From positions 427,884-491,883 of the forward strand of contig VFFE01007640.1 in the NCBI GenBank assembly GCA_008921705.1: DNA of 64,000 bases, in the 5' to 3' direction. Below are positions 1-12,813 of this stretch, piece by piece. Below the pieces are notes generated by a model. It did no database searches. It was not told the origin of the DNA and saw nothing but the letters and a program-made list of their open reading frames with translations. Position 1 is the stretch's first letter. Each line of letters starts with the position of its first letter. Source of the stretch: Burhinus oedicnemus. Its lineage: Eukaryota; Chordata; Aves; Charadriiformes; Burhinidae. A program made the translations under genes and the position numbers.

Positions 1-8
1 AAACTTAC

Positions 9-83
9 GGTAGAGTGCTGAATGGGTATCCAGGCAGGTGTTTCGACTGAGCTTTTGTGGGATGGGCATCTGCCATGGCTCTG
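9..83 (-). other. Candidate internal or start-codon exon (unproven)
   Basis: On the minus strand a pyrimidine-rich tract ending in TTTGCAG (with a NAGNAG choice) is followed by 75 bases and then a GTAAGT donor. An ATG in a very good Kozak context (GCCATGG) lies at 74-76 and opens a frame beginning MADAHPTKAQSKHLPG that reads through to the donor. If real, this would be the first coding exon of a gene whose remainder lies to the left of the window. The stretch is too short for an open frame to mean much, and I recognise no protein family. The support is the splice signals alone. Confidence 0.22.
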
Positions 84-3000
84 CTGCAAATAAGTGAAAA
101 TGGCATTATACACAACACAGTATGTGCTGCAATCACTAGGCACAATGGACTCCATTCCAGATGGAGCATCTATGAGTTTGCTAGCACGCATTACACCCCA
201 CAAAGTCATTTTCCACTGTCATGTAGGGAAAATAATCTGCAGTTCGCAGGACCAAAAAGGCCTCAACGGTTACCCATTAATTTTGCTTTGAAGTTCTCAG
301 GTTTTTGGGTGAACATATCCTTCATTCACTCTGAACCCCAAGCCTCTGCCATCTGGCTTTCCTCCACACTGGAGCAGTCAGAGAACAACAGTGGAACTTT
401 AGGTAGTAGGTAGATATTGGCTTTTTTCTCCCAATTTTATGACAAGCCATTTCCATTACATCCTCTTTGATAGCTGCAGCTTGAACAACCCCAGGGCTAT
501 TTTCCAGGACGAGTAAGTCTTTCCCAGATTTTTAGGATGCATTTCTTTGCTGAGTACAACACTCTGCTTGCTCCCCAGATTGGCCCCTGGAGGACACGGA
601 GCAAGTACCCAAGACTCCTGCAGTTCCCTGAAACTTTGCAGAACCAAGAGAGTGAGGGATTAATTTAACGTCTAATGTTCCACACGGCAGTGCAAGATGC
701 AACCATCAGGCCTTCGGGCTGATCTTCCTGTAATTTCCCTTGCATTTGCAGTGATTCAATTACATTTTAGCAAAGGCTTGGAGCCCATCAGAACAAATTG
801 CACAGCAGATTGGGTCAGAGTCCCTGAAGAAAAGTTCAGAATAAATTCTGGTGTCTGCCACCATTACTCTCAGCATTTCACACAAGCGTCAAACTATTAT
901 TTAGCTCCTTCAACTAGAGGACTCTTATAATCATGTGTGTTCCTGAAACTGGAAATAATGTGGGAAAAAAAGCTTCCTTCCTTTTATTTTCCTTTAAGCC
1001 AGACATATCTCAAGCAACTACATTACACCTTTCTTTTCCCCATGCTGAGAGCAAAGGAGAGCAACCTCTGCAAACACTAATGATTAGGCTTCACACGATT
1101 TTCAATTTTGAGTCTGATTTAACAACATCAACTAACAGCGCACTATGAGTGCTTTGTTCTTTATCACCAAAAAGTAAACATTTGTAAAGCATTGCAATAC
1201 TAACTATTTTTATAAGTTTAAAAAAAAAAAAATTGTGTATATCTGTTTCAGCTTTATATTCCCCAAACCTTAAAAACCAGTTATCTTTTCTGTTTTCACT
1301 TAGACAACTTTAAGGAATATTCAAAACAACAGCTAGCAAGCAAGAAGCATTGTACCTTTAGATGAAAGTTTAGAATTCTTGTTTAAAAGGATTTGAAAAA
1401 GTCACTGCTATCATGTCAGCAATATCCTGTGGGTGTGTGTTATCTCCTGTAAGAAAGGAATGAATGCAACAGCAAACTATGTAATCCTATCAAAATAATA
1501 AAACTGTAAACGAATTTTGATCAAAAAACTGCATGAAATAATGGTAATTATTTCTTCCTTTCTTTAACAATTGTAGGTCTTCGGTCTTTAATCCAAGCCA
1601 AGATAAAGGCAAGAAAATTAATAATTTGCTTTGGACAGGAAACATTTTTCTGATTGAAAAGCCTGATCTTACAAATTCAGGTAACCGTGTATAACATGTT
1701 TATCAGTAGACTCCTCAAAAAGACTCCTCACATTCTTAAAGAGGATACATCTGCAAAATACAAGCTCCAGATCTCATAGCAGGAGGTGCTAATACTCTGC
1801 AAATATTCTCGACTTTAAGATTCATACCAAAATTGCCCCAGGGCCCCGAATCACATGACTCAAGCTGCATATTCAAAGACCAGAAAGACAGAGGTAACTG
1901 GGAATTGCTCCTAGGCAGCAGTTCTCCAGAGATCCCAATTCTTCAGCACAAGGGCTGGGCTGATCGTGCATCTGGGCTGTAGGGTGACCTGCAGAGTTTG
2001 ACCTTTCACAGCTGGATATTTGAATTACCGTGCTGATAACATGACTTTGCACTGGAATTGTCTGGGAAATGCATGCGGCTCAAGGGCTAGGACTGAACAC
2101 TTTTTTCCTACAGATTTTTGGGGTTTGGGGTTGGCTTTTTTTTTTTTTTAATTACAGCTTATTTCTTATTTGAATGATCACTACTTTTTGTATTGTTGTG
2201 TAAAACCCAATGTTTTTCATACCTTTCATATTTTACACCCTCACCTAGCTGACATAGTTCTAAGAAATAAGGTAGAAATATCAGCTGCTGGTAATGCTTT
2301 TCTCCATAAAAGTGCTCAATTTTTATTTTTTTTTAAATCAGCCAAAATCTCCAACACGCCACACCTAGGGACACCAACTAAAAAATATTAACGAAAGGTC
2401 AACACTACATAAAGTATTCTGCAAGCACAGGAAACACAAGTAAGCACAGGAATAAATACATTGGGAATTATTTGCAGACTGTAGAAGGAATTAATTCCAT
2501 TCGATTATTACTGCTAGCATTTTCAACTTAGGAGTTTGGGGAACATAAGGACTAAAGACCCTGGTCCATCACTACACTGGAAAGTTAAAAATCTGAAAAG
2601 TGATGAAAATCCATCATTTGAAATAATTTTTCTTTAGACAGCCTTCAAGGGAGGACAGAATTACCTGTCGTTTGCTTTTCATTTTTACTACTATTTGTAT
2701 GCAAAGAAGAATATGTCATGACTTGCTGTTTGGGAGAATATGTTCCCATAAAAGTGTTCTCCAACTGAAATGGAAACAGAGGCTGTTTCTCCACAGCTTA
2801 TGAATGAGTGATTTCCACGGTCTTGTTTTACTCCCTTTCTTTGAGGATACCCGGCCTCCTGCACTAAGCTTCCCCCTTGAGACAGCTCCAATGTAGTGAT
2901 AGACACAGTTATCCAGGCGTAGGCTTTATCACAGCTTCATGCAATCAGAGCCTTCAAAATATGCAGTAAGATCTTCAGCTTGTGTAATTTTTGTATGAAG

Positions 3001-6000
3001 AGACCTTGGGACACAAAAGAAGAAATCCATTCTCATTGCTGAATTCAGCATCAATCACAGCTTCTTTTCTGGGTTGATGCTTTAAATCCTTGATAAATTG
3101 CATAGCAATAATAATACAGTCAGGAAGCAATGAAGCGATGACCAAAGTCAGATAGAGATGTTAACCTCTAGTCAGTTAAAGACAGAGTAATTCCTTCTCT
3201 GGAGGCACTGCTACATGTAATTCCCAAACCGATAGGTTTATCAAGCATCCAGAAATGTAGACCCCATAGGTAACCAGAAGACAGAAAGCAGAAGACAAAA
3301 CCAAGGCTGCAAGCCCTTCAGGGTCTCTGTGCCCAACATCTACCTTCCCAGCATGCAACCTTTAAGCAAGCTTCTTTCCTATGTGATCTTCTCAATCAGG
3401 TGTTGAAAGAACTGGCTGCTACCAGCACTGGTTAGAAACATCAGTATAAGGTATCTGCAGATACATTAATTTAATGCAGAGTGCCCACTGCAATACTGCA
3501 CTGGGAAATATTGCATATTGAGTAGTGAATTGGAAGGTGAGAGCTTTGTGCCACTGCACAAGAGAGGCTTCAGGTGACAGACACGTAATTGCACATCAGC
3601 AAGCTCTGGGTGAGATTTCAAGGAAGAATTCCTCTGTTGTGTTGTGTGATCAACCATAGTGACTGCTAAGGGCGTTTGGAGGACTTTAAGAGCAAGTACA
3701 CATAGATAATTGCCACTTCCTCGTAGGCAGGGAGAGATTATACATATATATATAATCAGTACCAAATTCTGGTGGCCAAATGTGACTGTGGCAAGATCCA
3801 CATTTGGAGGTAGGTCTTAGCTCTGCAGGGAGATGTGGCAAAATGCAGATAGGATATCTAGGAATATTTTATCTGCTAAAGGTTCAGGGCTCACTGAATT
3901 GTGGCATTCTTTAAGATCTGGCTTAATATTCTTTCTCAGAGAAGATATTGGTCATCAGAATCAAAAGCAGTCACAGGTGAGATTCCATTTGTATCCAGTA
4001 GAATGGCCAAGAATATGACTTGCAAATTATATACAAGTCCTTGAGTGAGGTCTCCTGTAGTAAAGGAGTTGGCTGAAGTCAAACCGACTGGAATATACTT
4101 ATCTAACTCCTACATATCCTTACAAGTTATCTTCTCCGATGCAGATGATTCTCTGGAGAAATTAAAATTGTAGATCTCAACTAGAGGTCTCAGACTGTGT
4201 AAAATATGATGATACGCTAGGCCATACCCCTGACCTAATGATTCACTCATAAATAACCATTCCCTTCTCCTTGACTGCACACATCTTCTCATTTTTCAGA
4301 AGCCTTGCATCAAGTGAAGGGAGACGGAAGGAAATTTGCATGGTAGTAGCAAACAGATTAAAACACAAAAGAAATGCATATTTATGTTGAGGATGCATGC
4401 CAGGAGACCCATCTTTTCTGCTTTTAGCAGCCTCTTGGACATTGCAAAGAATCCATTCGGTCAGCTCCAGCTATGTGAAAGGCATAAAAATGCAGCTCGC
4501 CTTGGCATTAAGAAACTATCTTCTCACTTCCACCCAGGCCCTCCGAACATCAGAGGAGGGATCTGCTAAGGATGTATAGCTCTGCTGTCATTAAGCAGCG
4601 CTATCATTAATTGAGCCAGGATCAGGCTCTCTTGTTTTCTTTTTCTTGGTCAGCATCTTCCACCTTTCCCTACATCTGCAGCTCTCCACTGCTGTGCAGT
4701 AGTATTAAGCCCTAACCGTATCTGCCCGAGCAGTTAATTGAACATTTTCTCTTCTCAGTTTATAGAGCTGTTCATAGATTTATGAAACAAATCACCCTTC
4801 TCCTTTCACAGTTAAAACTAATCTCAATAAAGACATCTCCCTAAGATCAGCACATTATAATCTAATGAAATCTATTGAAAATTTGAGTTGCGCTAAACAA
4901 GGTCAATGCTCGGAAGAAACAAAATGTCACTCAGAAATGGAGATCAAAGTAATTCCCTTCTATTCCTGCTGCTGCCATAGAGACCAAGGGAGGGGGAAGA
5001 GGGGGAAGAAGAGATTTAACAGACTTAATTCTTCCTGAAATTTATAATTAACTACAAGGGAAAAGGGACAATTACCATATTTCTAAAGAATAAAGGAGAA
5101 AAAAGTTGAGCTTTTGACAAGATATAATTACAAGACATTACATATGCAATGCACATTGGTTTGTTCTGTGTAATTTTCTTGAGACTCCCCCCCAGAAATG
5201 ATTTTTTTTTTCTAGAAAAGACAACACGTGTCTCATCAGTTTACATTCATAATGTTTGAAATCCAAAAGCTAGAGGCTTACAATAATTGTTCCAAAATTT
5301 AACACTGGTAAATAAAGATTTGGAATAAATACTCAGATACACTCCCCATCTGTCAGACATCTATGAGTATATTCTCCAGCTAAGATAAATGGTAATCAAT
5401 GAAAAGGATCTTCCTGCTCTCCTAAGACTGTGCAGTTTAGCCAGCAGCCAACCCATAGTCATCAAAGCTGTCCTCAAGTATCACTTCAGAATAGAGTTTA
5501 CTAAATTACATGTAAATTGCATGGATTCAGCACTATTACACTTTTAGGGTCTGGCAGGAAAACACCACAGTTTGAAGTGCTCATCAGCACCTAATAATGA
5601 CTATAGAAAAAGATTTTGATTTTAGCTAAATGTGAATCTCTGGGGGGAAAATCATTATGTTTCCTTTGTTTCGGGTTTGTTGTAGCCAGGAAATTCAGCA
5701 CAAAAAACTTAGCCACCCAGTTCATGATTTCAAACTGTAGTGATTCAAAGCCTGAAGTCTTGCAAAGAAAAAACAACAAATGTTGCCCAGATCTATTCAG
5801 CATTATAAACAATATGCAAGCACATAGAAATGTGGTTATTTTTTTGTTTCATATCCAGCTAAATTTAAATTAGCGCCTCACATAACATAGCTCTCTACAG
5901 CTCTGCTGATTTTGGTAAGATTACACTAGTCTACAACACCTGAGGCACTGCTTCAACCTCAGTATTTATACCTAGATTTATCATTTTGTAATTTTGGGAC

Positions 6001-6133
6001 TGACTTTACAGCCTCCCAGACACATCCACCTAATCTTGTAGGATGTCCCATGAAAAAAATTGAACCTCATTCTCTAAGCATATACCTGTTTAAAACTCTA
6101 TATTGAGTTTTTTCAGATTAACACAATATAATT
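84..6133. other. Unique AT-rich DNA, no supported gene
   Basis: I see no repeat, RNA gene or convincing coding exon here. The open frames in this stretch are short and lack protein-like composition. Small low-complexity features include a poly-T tract near 2138-2151 and a short TA run near 3742-3752. The sequence reads as ordinary intron or intergenic DNA. Confidence 0.6.
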
Positions 6134-6149
6134 GGGGGGGGGAGGGGGG
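6134..6149 (+). repeat. G-rich homopolymer tract
   Basis: Nine G, one A, then six G. It is capable of G-quadruplex formation on the plus strand in principle, but isolated and not tied to any gene. Confidence 0.6.
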
Positions 6150-6366
6150 TAAACAGGCCTATTTTCTTCACTAAGACCTATTACAAAAGCACTTAGGTGT
6201 AAATAAATAGTTTAAGTATTAGCTATTTGCATTGGCATTAGGTCGCTATAATCAATAATCCAACTTAACCTCATAGTGGATTCACCTCTGCAAAGAGAGA
6301 CAAACAGCTGGCATATAGTGTGTGAACCTGCTCTCCACCTCTAGCAGATGACCTGATCTGATTTAC

Positions 6367-6412
6367 CATTCTGCCCTTCGGAGAGCATCTTGGGACTGGT
6401 TTTGCTGCTGCT
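6367..6412 (-). other. Candidate 46-nt exon (unproven)
   Basis: On the minus strand, a tract TTCCAGTCTCTCTAATTTAG looks like a good acceptor and GTAAAT follows as a donor. The open frame reads QQQNQSQDALRRAE, which is polar and coiled-coil-like. Exons this short are easily mimicked by chance. The frame starts with two bases of a split codon and ends with two, so it would need neighbours in the matching phase. Confidence 0.17.
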
Positions 6413-8125
6413 CTAAATTAGAGAGACTGGAACAGTGAGGTCACTCCAGTGGAGCCACCTCCACATTTTTCCATTCTTCAGCCAAGTTCTGAAAACACCC
6501 TTTAAATCAACTGGTTTGGCACTGGGAGTCAACTGTGGCTGCTGAACATTAAATGAGGGTTACCCCCTCACTTGGGGAGTCCACAGTACTCTACTGCGGC
6601 AGAAGACCTGCCCCTACCTTTCCCAAGCACAGCACACTATCAACAGGGATTTATAATGATATACTTAATGTAGACTAGTTTCAATGTAGTTTCAAAATCA
6701 GCTACCCCAGCCACAGCACCTCCTCACTCAGATTTACGGTGATGCTACTGAGGAGGATGAGCTCTGAATTGTGACTTGTCTTCCACGTCGGGACTATGGG
6801 AAAAGGAAAGCTAATGCCGACAAAAAGAGAAGTTGTATATTTCATAGCTTTTCTCTTTACTCTTAACTTCACACTGCTAAGTACTGTACCCAGGGTCTAA
6901 GCCAGATGTTGGTCTGGTACTTGGCCACAGCAGCTTCTTATTTTCCACGACCATTGCACATATGGAGACTTCTGCTCACACAACTGTCAGGGTTTTGCCT
7001 TAAGCGCACATATTGGTGTCCCTGATGCAAACGTATTGCAGATGAGCAGAAGAAAATAGGATAGACAGATGTTGTTGGGTCCTGGCAACCTTGCCAGTCA
7101 GAACTGTGTACGTTCATCCTCGGTATGGGTTAACAACATAAACAAGCATATCACCCTGCTTCCCAGCACCATTACAAAACAGTATTTTCCTTCCATCTTT
7201 ATTTCATTCTTTTAAACACGTGAACTAAATCCTTAGAAAAGGTGCTGGACAGACAGCCATGAAAAGAGAGGTATTGTTAATTTATCAAACCAGACTAACA
7301 TAGAATTTAAAAAAACCTGAAAACTGAAAACAGAAACCCAAACTTCTTCAGTAATCGAATGGACTGCGTTTTTCATCAACTCTAAAAAAAACCCAAAAAC
7401 CCAACCAAAAACAAATATACAAGATCTTTTTTCCATTCACTTGAATAATCACTTTTCATTTAATTGTCTGGTCCCACAGAGGTCAGTGACACTTGAATTA
7501 AACATGGAACCCGTGCAGTGAGCGATGCGGCTTAAACCACTACAGAGTTACGTGGAAGCTGGCAACAAGAATCTCTAAGGAGGAGTAATTATTGCAGAAT
7601 TTTCAACACTTTGATGATGGAAATTTTTTTTTGTAGCTAACAAAACCAACAAGTTCAAGCTGGGCATTCTCCCGGGGTCTGAAGGTGGCCAGTTCTCTGG
7701 TTTACAAGCTGGAGGACACAGCTCTGGGTCACAGGAACCCTAACGGTGCCAGTGTTCAGTGCTGCAAACTTGGGAGTCCGGCAACAAACAGCAAGTGGTT
7801 TAGGTTTTCTGAATAAACTGGGATTACTTTATTTGGTATCTAGTCTTTGTGTACATCTTTGCAACCTCTTCTCAAAACCCATAAGCTTTCAGGTGATAAA
7901 ATCTGGGATTTTAAGCAAACCTCAAAATACACCTCCCAAACAAAACAAGAGGTGACACCGGTGGCAACAAACATTGACAGGTCTTAGGGCCATCACTAAT
8001 GTTAAGTATAATAAAAGAGACTAGATTGCCCAGGAAGTTTTAGAATCTCTGTCCTAGGTGAAGGTCTTTAGCTAGCCCTGCTTGTGACAGAGGACTGGAT
8101 GGCCACTTGTGGTATTATTCAATTC
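6413..8125. other. Unique DNA, nothing recognised
   Basis: No repeat family or coding signal stands out. The longest open frames are under 75 codons and of hydrophobic or low-complexity composition, as expected from AT-rich DNA read by chance. Confidence 0.55.
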
Positions 8126-8147
8126 TTTTTTTTTTTTTTTTTTTTTT
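8126..8147 (+). repeat. Poly-T tract at the edge of the gap
   Basis: Twenty-two consecutive T, twelve bases before the run of N. Homopolymers of this length commonly stall assembly, which probably explains the gap position. Confidence 0.8.
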
Positions 8148-8159
8148 CTGTATTATTTT

Positions 8160-8882
8160 NNNNNNNNNNNNNNNNNNNNNNNNNNNNNNNNNNNNNNNNN
8201 NNNNNNNNNNNNNNNNNNNNNNNNNNNNNNNNNNNNNNNNNNNNNNNNNNNNNNNNNNNNNNNNNNNNNNNNNNNNNNNNNNNNNNNNNNNNNNNNNNNN
8301 NNNNNNNNNNNNNNNNNNNNNNNNNNNNNNNNNNNNNNNNNNNNNNNNNNNNNNNNNNNNNNNNNNNNNNNNNNNNNNNNNNNNNNNNNNNNNNNNNNNN
8401 NNNNNNNNNNNNNNNNNNNNNNNNNNNNNNNNNNNNNNNNNNNNNNNNNNNNNNNNNNNNNNNNNNNNNNNNNNNNNNNNNNNNNNNNNNNNNNNNNNNN
8501 NNNNNNNNNNNNNNNNNNNNNNNNNNNNNNNNNNNNNNNNNNNNNNNNNNNNNNNNNNNNNNNNNNNNNNNNNNNNNNNNNNNNNNNNNNNNNNNNNNNN
8601 NNNNNNNNNNNNNNNNNNNNNNNNNNNNNNNNNNNNNNNNNNNNNNNNNNNNNNNNNNNNNNNNNNNNNNNNNNNNNNNNNNNNNNNNNNNNNNNNNNNN
8701 NNNNNNNNNNNNNNNNNNNNNNNNNNNNNNNNNNNNNNNNNNNNNNNNNNNNNNNNNNNNNNNNNNNNNNNNNNNNNNNNNNNNNNNNNNNNNNNNNNNN
8801 NNNNNNNNNNNNNNNNNNNNNNNNNNNNNNNNNNNNNNNNNNNNNNNNNNNNNNNNNNNNNNNNNNNNNNNNNNNNNNNNNN
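8160..8882. other. Assembly gap (723 N)
   Basis: The sequence is unknown. Any long open frames spanning it are artefacts of translating N. The left flank is poly-T. The right flank is dense in C and T with several CpG. The true content and size cannot be inferred from this window. Confidence 0.98.
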
Positions 8883-8947
8883 CCCCTCTCCTTCCTTTTT
8901 TTTTTTTTTTTCTCCCCCCTCTCGCTCGCTCTCTCCCTCCTCTTTTC
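8883..8947 (+). repeat. Pyrimidine-rich low-complexity DNA
   Basis: A C/T-only or nearly C/T-only stretch immediately after the gap, with an 18-base poly-T and a (CTCG)-like patch. On the minus strand it is a polypurine tract. It may continue into the gap. Confidence 0.7.
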
Positions 8948-9689
8948 TACTAACTCCGAGCAAGCACAACACACACAACTATCGGGCCCGTCTATCACAG
9001 CGCTGTCACTTCTCTGCCAAAACCACTGCTTTGGGTTGTAAGGGTTTTTATTAAGAGCACGATTCCTACAAACGCATATTGCCTGAAGTGCATGATTGAA
9101 ACATTAAGGTGTGTGTGAGAGCTCGTGCGTCACATCCACAATCACTCAGAATTACTAGGTCAGATTCGGATTCAGGAAGTGAATATAAATAACAGCTGGA
9201 TAAGGCGAACTTTCAGAAAGTATAACGGAAAATAATCAGTCAGGGGAAAAAAAATGGAATTGCATATTTACACATGCACGCAAGACTGTGAAGCTCAACA
9301 GCGATATAATTATAGTTTACCATCCACGGGAAAAAAACCACATTATATACGTTATTCAAAGCTAGAGAAGGGCACCTTTTTTTTTCCCCACTTATGAAAA
9401 ATACATCAAAGTTTTAACGAAAAGAAAGCACCCCAAACAACAGAGCTTATAAACTCCTTAAGTTCTCTCCCAAACTTTTTTCTGCGTCTTTGACAGATCT
9501 GCAGACTTAATCCATTTGTTTCCTGGTCTGTATGCTTTGCTCAGAGTTTTACAGACTGCTCAGCCCCCAAAACCCTACCTTTCTTGCAGTGATGCTGGTG
9601 CAGAGCTTGCCTTTCAGGTGTCTTACATGAATCATTCTGAGTTAGAAAGCTCGCTGTCAGCTCTTAAAGTCTTCCCTCTCTTACAGATA
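8948..9689. other. Unique DNA, no supported gene
   Basis: Nothing recognised. One weak minus-strand splice-flanked open stretch (about 9580-9639, donor GTAGGG) was seen, but it is too short to annotate as a gene. Confidence 0.5.
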
Positions 9690-9743
9690 GAGGAAGAGAG
9701 AGAGAGAGAGAGAGAAGAAAGAGGGAGGGAGAGAGAAAGAGAC
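9690..9743 (+). repeat. (GA)n purine-rich microsatellite
   Basis: An interrupted GA dinucleotide repeat that degenerates into GGGA and GAAA units. It generates spurious Glu/Arg-rich open frames on the plus strand and Leu/Ser-rich ones on the minus strand. Confidence 0.85.
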
Positions 9744-12700
9744 ACAGAAGGGGAAAGATATGTAAAATGAAAGCTCTGGCCAAAGAGAGAGGAAAATCAA
9801 TGCTCCTATTCACTGGAAAAAAAAATACAGCCAACTGGACTGTTGACAGCAACAAGAGGAAACGTCTAGACACCCATACATTACAATTCACCTTTTCAAC
9901 ACACTGGACAGCACGGTTCCCCCTGGGTGCTTTGCTGAGGATCTCTCATTCTCACTCAGAGCTAAAATATGTTTTCAATAAAATAAGCCTTTCCAAGAAA
10001 ATAAAACGATATTTAAGAGTCATCTCTCTTCCATAAATTACACAGGTTATAACCCTAATATTCTTGTGATTGCTAAAGCAGCAAGAGGCTCAGTAAATGA
10101 CACACATTATTTTGCCAAAATGAGGTCACTGCTACCAAAGTTACAAAATCCATAGTGAATCAGATATGTGGTCAGAGAGCAACCAACCCTCCCCCAACTA
10201 TTAATGTCTTGGTGGATGCAACATCTTAAACAGAAAGTCTCCAGAGCACTTACGACTCTGTCTAAAACTTTAACTCGCTCGGAGCAACCACATGTGCACA
10301 AAACAAACTTGATTTGTGTTTACAGGCTGTGCTGGAACCCGCATGGTTTCTCCCTACTGAGGTTTAGTCCAGTAGCCAAACAGTCAGACAACTTTGTTAA
10401 ACTATAGATTATGTGAAACGGGGAACTCTTCAAACATCCTTGAAGTAAGAACCAATTAACCATCTACTTAAGAATAAATTAACCCATTAAGATGGTCTAA
10501 CCTAAGCCACACTTGTGCTTTAAGCATGGTAGGGTAAAAGGGAATTCAGTGAACTCTAAAGTCAAGAGATATTTTAACACTTAGATGTAAAGCATCCAAC
10601 AGTTTGTTCTCTTCCAATTGGTAGATTCAAGCTGATCTAGTAAGGTGTGAAATATTTCCATACATATAATTACCTAATGACTTGGCTGTAAAATTTTATA
10701 TCATACTCGAAACTGGCATATGGGGATATATTTTGAAACTGGTTTCCAAGTGCATGATCTGTAAATGCTTCTACTTGCATGTAACTTTACTCCTGTGAGC
10801 TGGTCCCAGTGAATTCATGATCCTATTTATGGTTTATATGAAAAACAGAGGGTTTGAACCTTTTGAGGCTGTTGATGTGACCAACGTGACTCACGTGTGT
10901 GTCTGGGAAAATCAGGCTCCATCAGTGTACCTAAAAGCTTCCCTCTGCACTCCTCCAATTTTTGAGTGTCACCTCCTTCTATAAAATGCACTGATGAGCA
11001 TTTAACAGCACAGGATTTGGCCATGTGCTGCCCAAGCTCAGCGCACCATTGAGCGGCACGGTCTCTGAAATACTGCCATCTACCTTTTACCCTCAGAATC
11101 TCCCATAGCTCCAGACAGAAGAGACCCACACTTCTGGGGACATAGACCCCAGCTCCATCCTTCCACGGGCTCATTTTGCTTGCCAGGGCTCCTGATCATA
11201 GTTTCTAACACACATCTGTTGATGCCTCGAGAAAGTCAGGGCTGCAGTATGGGAACAGATGACTGTCAATGGGTCTCCAGTGTTTCTCTCAAGGATACAG
11301 TTGCTCATTTTCATTAACTACCCATCCCAAACCCAAAAAAGAGGCTGAGCTGCTCCATTTTCTTCCTCCAACTAGATACTTTTGCATTAATTTTTTCTCC
11401 CCAAGCATAAGATTTTCAAATCCTTGGCAGTGCTTTACCCTTCATTAGCAACATCTCCTTCTGCTCTAATTTCTGCAGGTCATATTGCTGCTTAGTTCTA
11501 TTTTTTCCTCTGCTCTTCCAGCCTTCGTGTTATCTGTACATATGATCATGATTGAAATCTACTATAGAAAGACTTGACCCAAAAACCAAACAAATTGAGA
11601 AGCAGCCATCTGGGGTGAAAAGAGATGGTTTATAGTTGCTCAAAGTTGAGTTAGATGGTCAAAAACAACCTCTGTGATGAGCTCTGACTCTCAGGAAGCC
11701 TTAATACAGGAAGAATAACAACTATTTCCCACTGTGATACTGGTGGTTTTACAGACCACCATGTGAAAACCACTTACGCAGGTGACCACTTCCTTCTCCT
11801 CAATTTTACCAAGGTGTCTATTTTTAAGTCATACGAAAACAAACAATATGAGGTGAGTGGGTGAAATGTGATAGGCTGTATAATGCAGTAGTTTAGACTG
11901 GACAATTTAATGCTCCTTTCTGGCATTAATATCTTCACTGTATCCAGGTACTTCCACTTGGATAACCAAAGCATAGGGTTTAATTAGGCAGTTATATTTA
12001 GAAGCAGAGCCTGTAACATCCAGCTGAACTGAGTATTTGTAAAAGCAAGCTTCTGTAAAACCTAAAACCAATAGGAAGGATTTTTTTAATCTTTCATGAC
12101 ACACCTTTTTAAACATTTCTTAAATTCTTTTGAAACCCAAATATTATAGAGCAAAAACTGTAAGAGAAACTGATTCTTCAAAAAAAGCAAAACTGGCTTC
12201 ATTATTATCTCTAATTCAAAGAGTAGAAATTAAGAAAACAAAGAGTATTAGGTCTCCAAGTTTTGGAGTAGACCCTAAGAAAGGAGACATCTACCAGACT
12301 GCTAGCACAGTGTTAGTAATGTCAGCATCTTGCAAAATTTAGCCAGTGACTATTTAGAGCTCTACGCACCTACACAGAGAACACATAAACACACACATCC
12401 TCTTACAAATGTGGAGAAAGATTTATATACCCTTAATGTATCTTAAATTGTGTACTCTGGAGTAATTGTTGATGGCATTAAATTGCCAGTCTTTCACATG
12501 GGGTTATATTCTCTCTCTTCTTTTCAGGTCCTATATTGCACCCAACCAAGCTTTCCTGATTACGTCTTTTCCAACAGGGCAGTCGATGTAGTCATGAATG
12601 CATGTCTTTAGGGTCAGAGCTCATTTATACCACTTGAGCCCACTTCCAGCTAGGTTGCTGTGCATCATAATTGGTTAGTTAGTAGGTTAACACCGGGATA

Positions 12701-12775
12701 CAAGTTATCTGAGTAATAACATGCTAGAAGGGAAAATCTCATGAGACAGCTTCTTTATTAGGACTGTTTTGTGCT
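9744..12775. other. Unique DNA, nothing recognised
   Basis: No CR1, SINE or coding signature was detected. A 115-codon minus-strand open frame at 10827-11174 has no protein-like features I recognise, and neither end looks spliced. Confidence 0.5.
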
Positions 12776-12806
<31 letters not shown>

Positions 12807-12813
12807 CAAAAAC
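12776..12813 (+). repeat. (CAAAA)n simple repeat
   Basis: Tandem pentanucleotide CAAAA units changing to CAAAAA at the right end. Similar A-rich arrays often mark old retroposon tails, but no element body is recognisable to the left. Confidence 0.85.

Noticed and set aside
3466..3801. 111-codon minus-strand open frame.
   Set aside because: No domain or splice evidence. It contains a TA microsatellite-derived Ile/Tyr run.
8084..9054. Several 280-315 codon open frames on both strands.
   Set aside because: They consist almost entirely of N from the assembly gap; only the low-complexity flanks are real sequence.
9516..9891. Open frames with a Glu/Arg-rich plus strand end and a Leu/Ser-rich minus strand.
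   Set aside because: Produced by the (GA)n repeat.
10827..11174. 115-codon minus-strand open frame.
   Set aside because: No recognisable domain, no splice-like boundaries, and length within what chance gives in 64 kb.
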